Assembly (NCBI GenBank): GCA_007449985.2
Contig: VIIQ02000730.1
Span: 87,834 to 151,833 of the forward strand
Origin: Desmodesmus armatus
Lineage: Eukaryota > Chlorophyta > Chlorophyceae > Sphaeropleales > Scenedesmaceae
Reading direction: 5' to 3'
DNA: 64,000 nucleotides
Shown here: positions 60,301-64,000 of the stretch, piece after piece
Layout: every line of letters starts with the position of its first letter
Numbering within the stretch: position 1 is the first letter of the stretch
Made by a program: the position numbers and the translations under genes
The notes under the pieces: generated by a model
Database searches by the model: none
Seen by the model: the letters and a program-made list of their open reading frames with translations, nothing else
What the model was told of the DNA's origin: nothing

Positions 60301-63300
60301 AGTCCCTGCATGCAATGTACCAACCTTGAGGTCACCACCCAGTACGTTCTGCACCATGCGCACGCTCGCGTCCGTCTCAGGGCTCTGGGTTGTGCCCATA
60401 AGGTAGCCCTGCAAGCACACCAAGGACAATCAGTCAGCATAATCGAAAGGCAGGTCAGCCGCACCCCCCCCCCCCATCAACACACACATCACTAACTGGC
60501 TACTATGGTGTTGATAGGTTTGTTTCTGACCAAAGTTGCAGCCCGTCCTACCTTGAAGCTCCCCATGATGCTCTTGAGTTGCGCCGTGATGGCTTCTGGT
60601 CCAGCCCCACTGCGTATGCTGTACATCGGGCTGTTCAACACCTCGGCGGCACGCTGAGCCCCTCTGCAGTAGGTGATCTGCACCTTGCACCAGCGGTCCC
60701 AGGCACCCGTTTCACGTGCAGTCCTGTAGCACAACACATCAGTCATGTGAGTGTTGCTGTTCAACTCAAACTGCTGCAGTTTTGAACCACTCTGCAGCAC
60801 TTCATGAAACACACAGAAGACAAGCACCCATAGCATGCTGTTGGCCACATCATCACACATTTCACTGCCCATGCTCACATGCAATGCATGCATGCATGCC
60901 GCTGTCAGCAGGACCCAGCGTAGATGGTACACACTTGAACACGGCCAGTCCCAGCATGGCAGGATGGGGAACTCCTCCACGACGAATGGGAGCGTCTGCC
61001 AGAACCAGACACGTATCCTGACCAAGGCTCGTAGGGCGTCCACAGCAGTCCGGTCCCTCCTGCTGGCTGCTGTGGCGTGCAGAACCTGCAGCACATGACA
61101 TGCAGCAGACACCGCCTAGAGTAAAGTGAAGCCCTTAGCAGGCACATGCACCTGGTGTTTACATGTTGAGTGCTGGTGTCACTACATCGTTGTCAACACA
61201 CCCAGCTCCACCCGAACATATTAAGGCACAATGTCACCCAAAGTCAGGGCGCCCTGGTGCCACTGCTGGTGTTCACCTGCTCAGCACGTGCAAGCTTCAC
61301 ACCCAGCCATGGCAGGATGCTGTTGACCATGGGTTGGAACTCCTGTATGGCGCCTGGGTCCAGGTCTGCGCGCTCCAGGTAGTACTGCATGGCTGTGGGG
61401 AAGTCCAGCAGCTGTGCTACAGGATCACGGGCTGGCAGCTGTGCATAGTGCTGCTGCTTCACGTCCTGCGACCAGTGGGCAATGAGGTCCAGCTCAGGGA
61501 GTGGTGTGCCATACATGGCCCTCACAAACACCACCTTGTACTTGCGCCCAAAGTGCTGCTTTTTCCTGCAGTGCACCACAAAAGTGGTTGTCACAGTGGT
61601 GCATGGGTGCAGACTGACCCACTATCGAGGGAACTGCTCTTACCCACAAATGTGAGTGGTGAAGCATTCAAGCCAAGACCGGTCCGCAGGTCACAACATG
61701 CAACAGACTATCACAAACACGTCCAGGTCAGCATAGTTGGGCTTTGTCTCATCGTTGGCACTTACTCTGCATCAATGCCAGCCTGCAGGAAGGCCTGGCT
61801 GACGTGCTCCAACACAGTCTCTGACGAGATGGGAGTGTGGGGGTTCCCCTCGTAGAAGACATACAGGGTTTTCCACTCTGGCCCTCAAAGTTGGGCGCTG
61901 CCATGCCCTGCAAGATCACCACCTCACCCGTGCTGTCCAGCGTGGCCTCGTATGTACCAATCACATGGAAGTTGGCCACCATCTGCAGCATCAACCAGAA
62001 CGTTGCATCGAGCAGGGGGATCCTGTGCCGACCCCCACCTACAGCAAAACATGACAGGGACATAATGTCAGTGTCCATGGACACAATGTGGCAACAGTGT
62101 GGCCTTCTTTAGCTGCCTATGCGCTCTGTGCATGCCCACCATGCAGAAACAGTTACTGCATAGGCATCTCAACTCCTCATGCACCCACAACACCTCTGAA
62201 ACAGTGTAAGCTGTGGCAGAGTACTTACGTCCATGTCGACACGGTCACCAGGGTTGCTCTTGCCATGGGTGTTTGTGAACGCAATACACGACATGGCCCT
62301 GCTGCTGTCACAGGCGCTGAACACATCGATGGTGGACCTGGCTGTTGTGGGTAGTCCACCATGCTCATGTCACCCATGGCAGTCTGCCTGACCTCGTTGC
62401 CACGGTTCAAGGACACATAGCACATCAGGTGCCGGGCCACTGCAAGCAAACAACAGCAGCATCGTGCATGGCAGGTTTCAATGAAGCACAACATGCATGG
62501 CATGAGCATTCTCTCAACATTATGCCAAGTGAAAATCTTTCACTTGCAGATCAGTCATGCTATACAACAGAAACAAGGGCTGCCGTGACATCAGTATGAA
62601 TGGGCAAGTGGGGGGGGGGGGGGGGCGGCACACCACACCACACGCCATGTGATCCTAAATGCATTGAGCAATGCCTGCGTGGCCAGAGACACTGCCGCAG
62701 TGTTGCTTCCAGGTGTGAACTTACGCATGCCGATGATGCGCACGAGGTCCCTGGTATTCTGCACTCCTGACAAGGCTGATCTCAGCAGCAGCAACTGCAC
62801 TGCTATGGTGGCCAGCTCAGGCCGTGGCCTCATGCTGGCCTTCGGATCTTCATCGCTTCACGGCGCTTCATCTCCGACTTGGTCCTGACCTGTTCCTCAG
62901 TCTCGATGGGGGGAGCCTGGCTGAGGCGCTCCTCTGCCAGGCAGGCAGCGGGGAGGTACAATGAATGCAGGGGGCAGGCGGCGGCATGACAACAAAGGCA
63001 TCACACGTCACCAACAAGTCACCAACTGAGTGGGCGCTGTTGTCATGAAGTGCATGCAGTGAATCAGTTAGCAGAGTTGGGACCAGGGCCTAGCCAACAA
63101 CAGCAACTACTGTTCGGAATTGCCTCCGTACAAGCTCCCGCTATGCACAACGCACCAGGCTTGATGCTGCCGTAGGTCAGCTCGTACTGCTTATCCTGTA
63201 GCCAGGTGAGGGCAAACACGTGCTTCTTCCAATACCCCAAGCTGAGCTGTCCATGGTGTGAGCTGCACTCACTACCCGCACCCAACAGCTGCTCTCTTGC

Positions 63301-63800
63301 TGCCTGCACCTCTGGAATGGCATCAACTGACAGCCGCACCCGCTGCTGCCCCTGGCTGCTGCCGGCATTGCTGATGCTGCTGCCGAAGACACTGGAGAAT
63401 GCCTCGCGGATGCTGGAAGGCTGCTGCTCCACTGACGCAATCAAAGAGTTGAAGCCGTTGACTGTGACCAGCAGACTTTCCAACTGATGCTGCTGGCTGT
63501 TGACAGCGTCCTGCTGTACCTCTTCTTCCTCCTCGTACTGCAGCTCCTGCCCCTCCTGCTGCTGGGCTTGCTGTTGCGTCTGCGGCTGCTGGTCCTGCTG
63601 TTGCTGCTCCTGGCTCTGCTGCAGCTCAGCAGCAGCAGTAGCAGCAGCAGCTGCTGCATGTTGCCGCTGCCACCAGAACGCCAGCGCCCTCTGGACGATG
63701 GGCAGGTAGCCTCCATGGTGGTGTGCTGCTTGGCCTGGGTGACATCGCGGGCCACAATCGACAGCCGCTGCTGCAGTGTCTGCTCAGTGGCTGCGCTCAT
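57338..63800 (-). pseudogene. Crypton-type tyrosine recombinase with GCR1-like DNA-binding domain, frame-broken
   Basis: About twelve exons carry a tyrosine recombinase. Box I Arg lies in SLNRGNEVRQTAMGD (62.4 kb) and the Lys in FTNTHGKSNPGDRVD (62.25 kb). HxxR lies in KKQHFGRKYK, and the Trp and nucleophile Tyr in IAHWSQDVKQQHY (61279-61567). The Ndc10-like continuation is MQYYLERADLDP, ILPW and VRIRVWFWQTLP (60.95-61.09 kb). Exons 60330-60412 and 59071-60037 give a Gln-rich coiled-coil linker. Exon 57942-58801 encodes a GCR1_C-like domain (THLVEEWTQGVIIMGGAVD; GQWRNKDRMRKVVMYRKAIW) and an Ala-repeat tail. The last exon is 57338-57611. Later junctions keep phase, but single-base frame breaks occur near 63740, 62840, 62338 and 61880. 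Crypton elements are known to pair these two domains. It is either a decayed element or an error-affected domesticated gene. Confidence 0.75.
58021..58500 (-). repeat. 60-bp coding minisatellite (20-residue Ala-rich repeat)
   Basis: Units of 60 bases built on CTGCGCTGTCTGCACCAG recur, some shortened, across about 480 bases. On the minus strand they encode ADSAAAALGAAAGAGSAAAG-type repeats. The array directly follows the GCR1-like domain in the same exon and keeps the frame. Confidence 0.9.
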
Positions 63801-64000
63801 GCGAAGGTCAGCGCCAGCCTCCCCCTGTCAACATTCAGCCCCAGCGCCCTGAGAGGAAAAGTGCATGCAAACCAAAATACAACACATGTATGTATGTAAC
63901 TATCGAGTTATGTATATATGTGTGTGTGTGTGGGGGGGGGGGGGGGTCGCAGCAAGCCAGGATGCTGACTGATGCTGAGGCCTTCAAACCATTGAGAGTC
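63801..64000. other. 5' flank of the recombinase gene with homopolymer
   Basis: A CTCAG acceptor-like site near 63851 could mark a further upstream exon beyond the chosen start at 63800. A TATATATG/TG-repeat and a G run at about 63932-63946 follow. The window ends here, so the 5' end of the gene is not certain. Confidence 0.4.

Overview
The window is nuclear DNA of a green alga (Chlorophyta, most likely a chlorophycean). The inference rests on intron-dense genes with GT-AG junctions, CAG/CTG-rich coding sequence that yields Gln, Ala and Ser runs, long G or C homopolymers, a plastid-targeted plant-type protein, large MYND-finger proteins and beta-helix/multi-TM proteins. No prokaryotic operon, rRNA or CRISPR array is visible. 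Most single-frame ORFs are shadows; genes were rebuilt by joining exons at GT-AG sites that keep the reading frame.

Layout. 247-6432 (-): VPS16, HOPS/CORVET subunit. 7256-9121 (-): copy D of a secreted Ala-rich/Pro-rich/Cys-rich family. 10496-14910 (-): first large MYND-finger protein. 16559-18905 (+): copy A of the secreted family. 20536-24032 (-) and 24381-28107 (+): head-to-head pair of beta-helix, Cys-rich, multi-TM proteins, both carrying frame lesions. 28.1-31.2 kb: tandem repeats, a third beta-helix gene relic and a second copy of the 18.96-20.8 kb spacer. 31238-35075 (+): copies B and C of the secreted family, joined by a recombination scar. 36008-38165 (-): Tim17/22/23-like inner-membrane protein. 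38957-43717 (+): plastid membrane protein of a cyanobacterial/plant conserved family. 44643-46863 (+): aldo/keto reductase. 48530-52638 (-): second MYND-finger protein. 52.6-57.3 kb: mostly unassigned, with CAG repeats and one possible exon pair. 57338-63800 (-): intron-rich tyrosine recombinase with a C-terminal GCR1-type DNA-binding domain, i.e. a Crypton-type transposase or a host gene derived from one.

The two ends and the 36-52 kb part are ordinary housekeeping genes with clean reading frames. The 7-35 kb part is an accessory locus built by duplication: one secreted-protein family (four copies), one surface-receptor-like family (two near-complete copies plus relics) and a repeated spacer, with several copies decaying. 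The Crypton-like gene at the right end has all catalytic boxes of a tyrosine recombinase but several single-base frame breaks. Most indels inferred in the window are single-base losses, so assembly error must be excluded; the long clean frames of VPS16, the plastid gene and the 3.6-kb MYND exon argue against a uniformly poor assembly.
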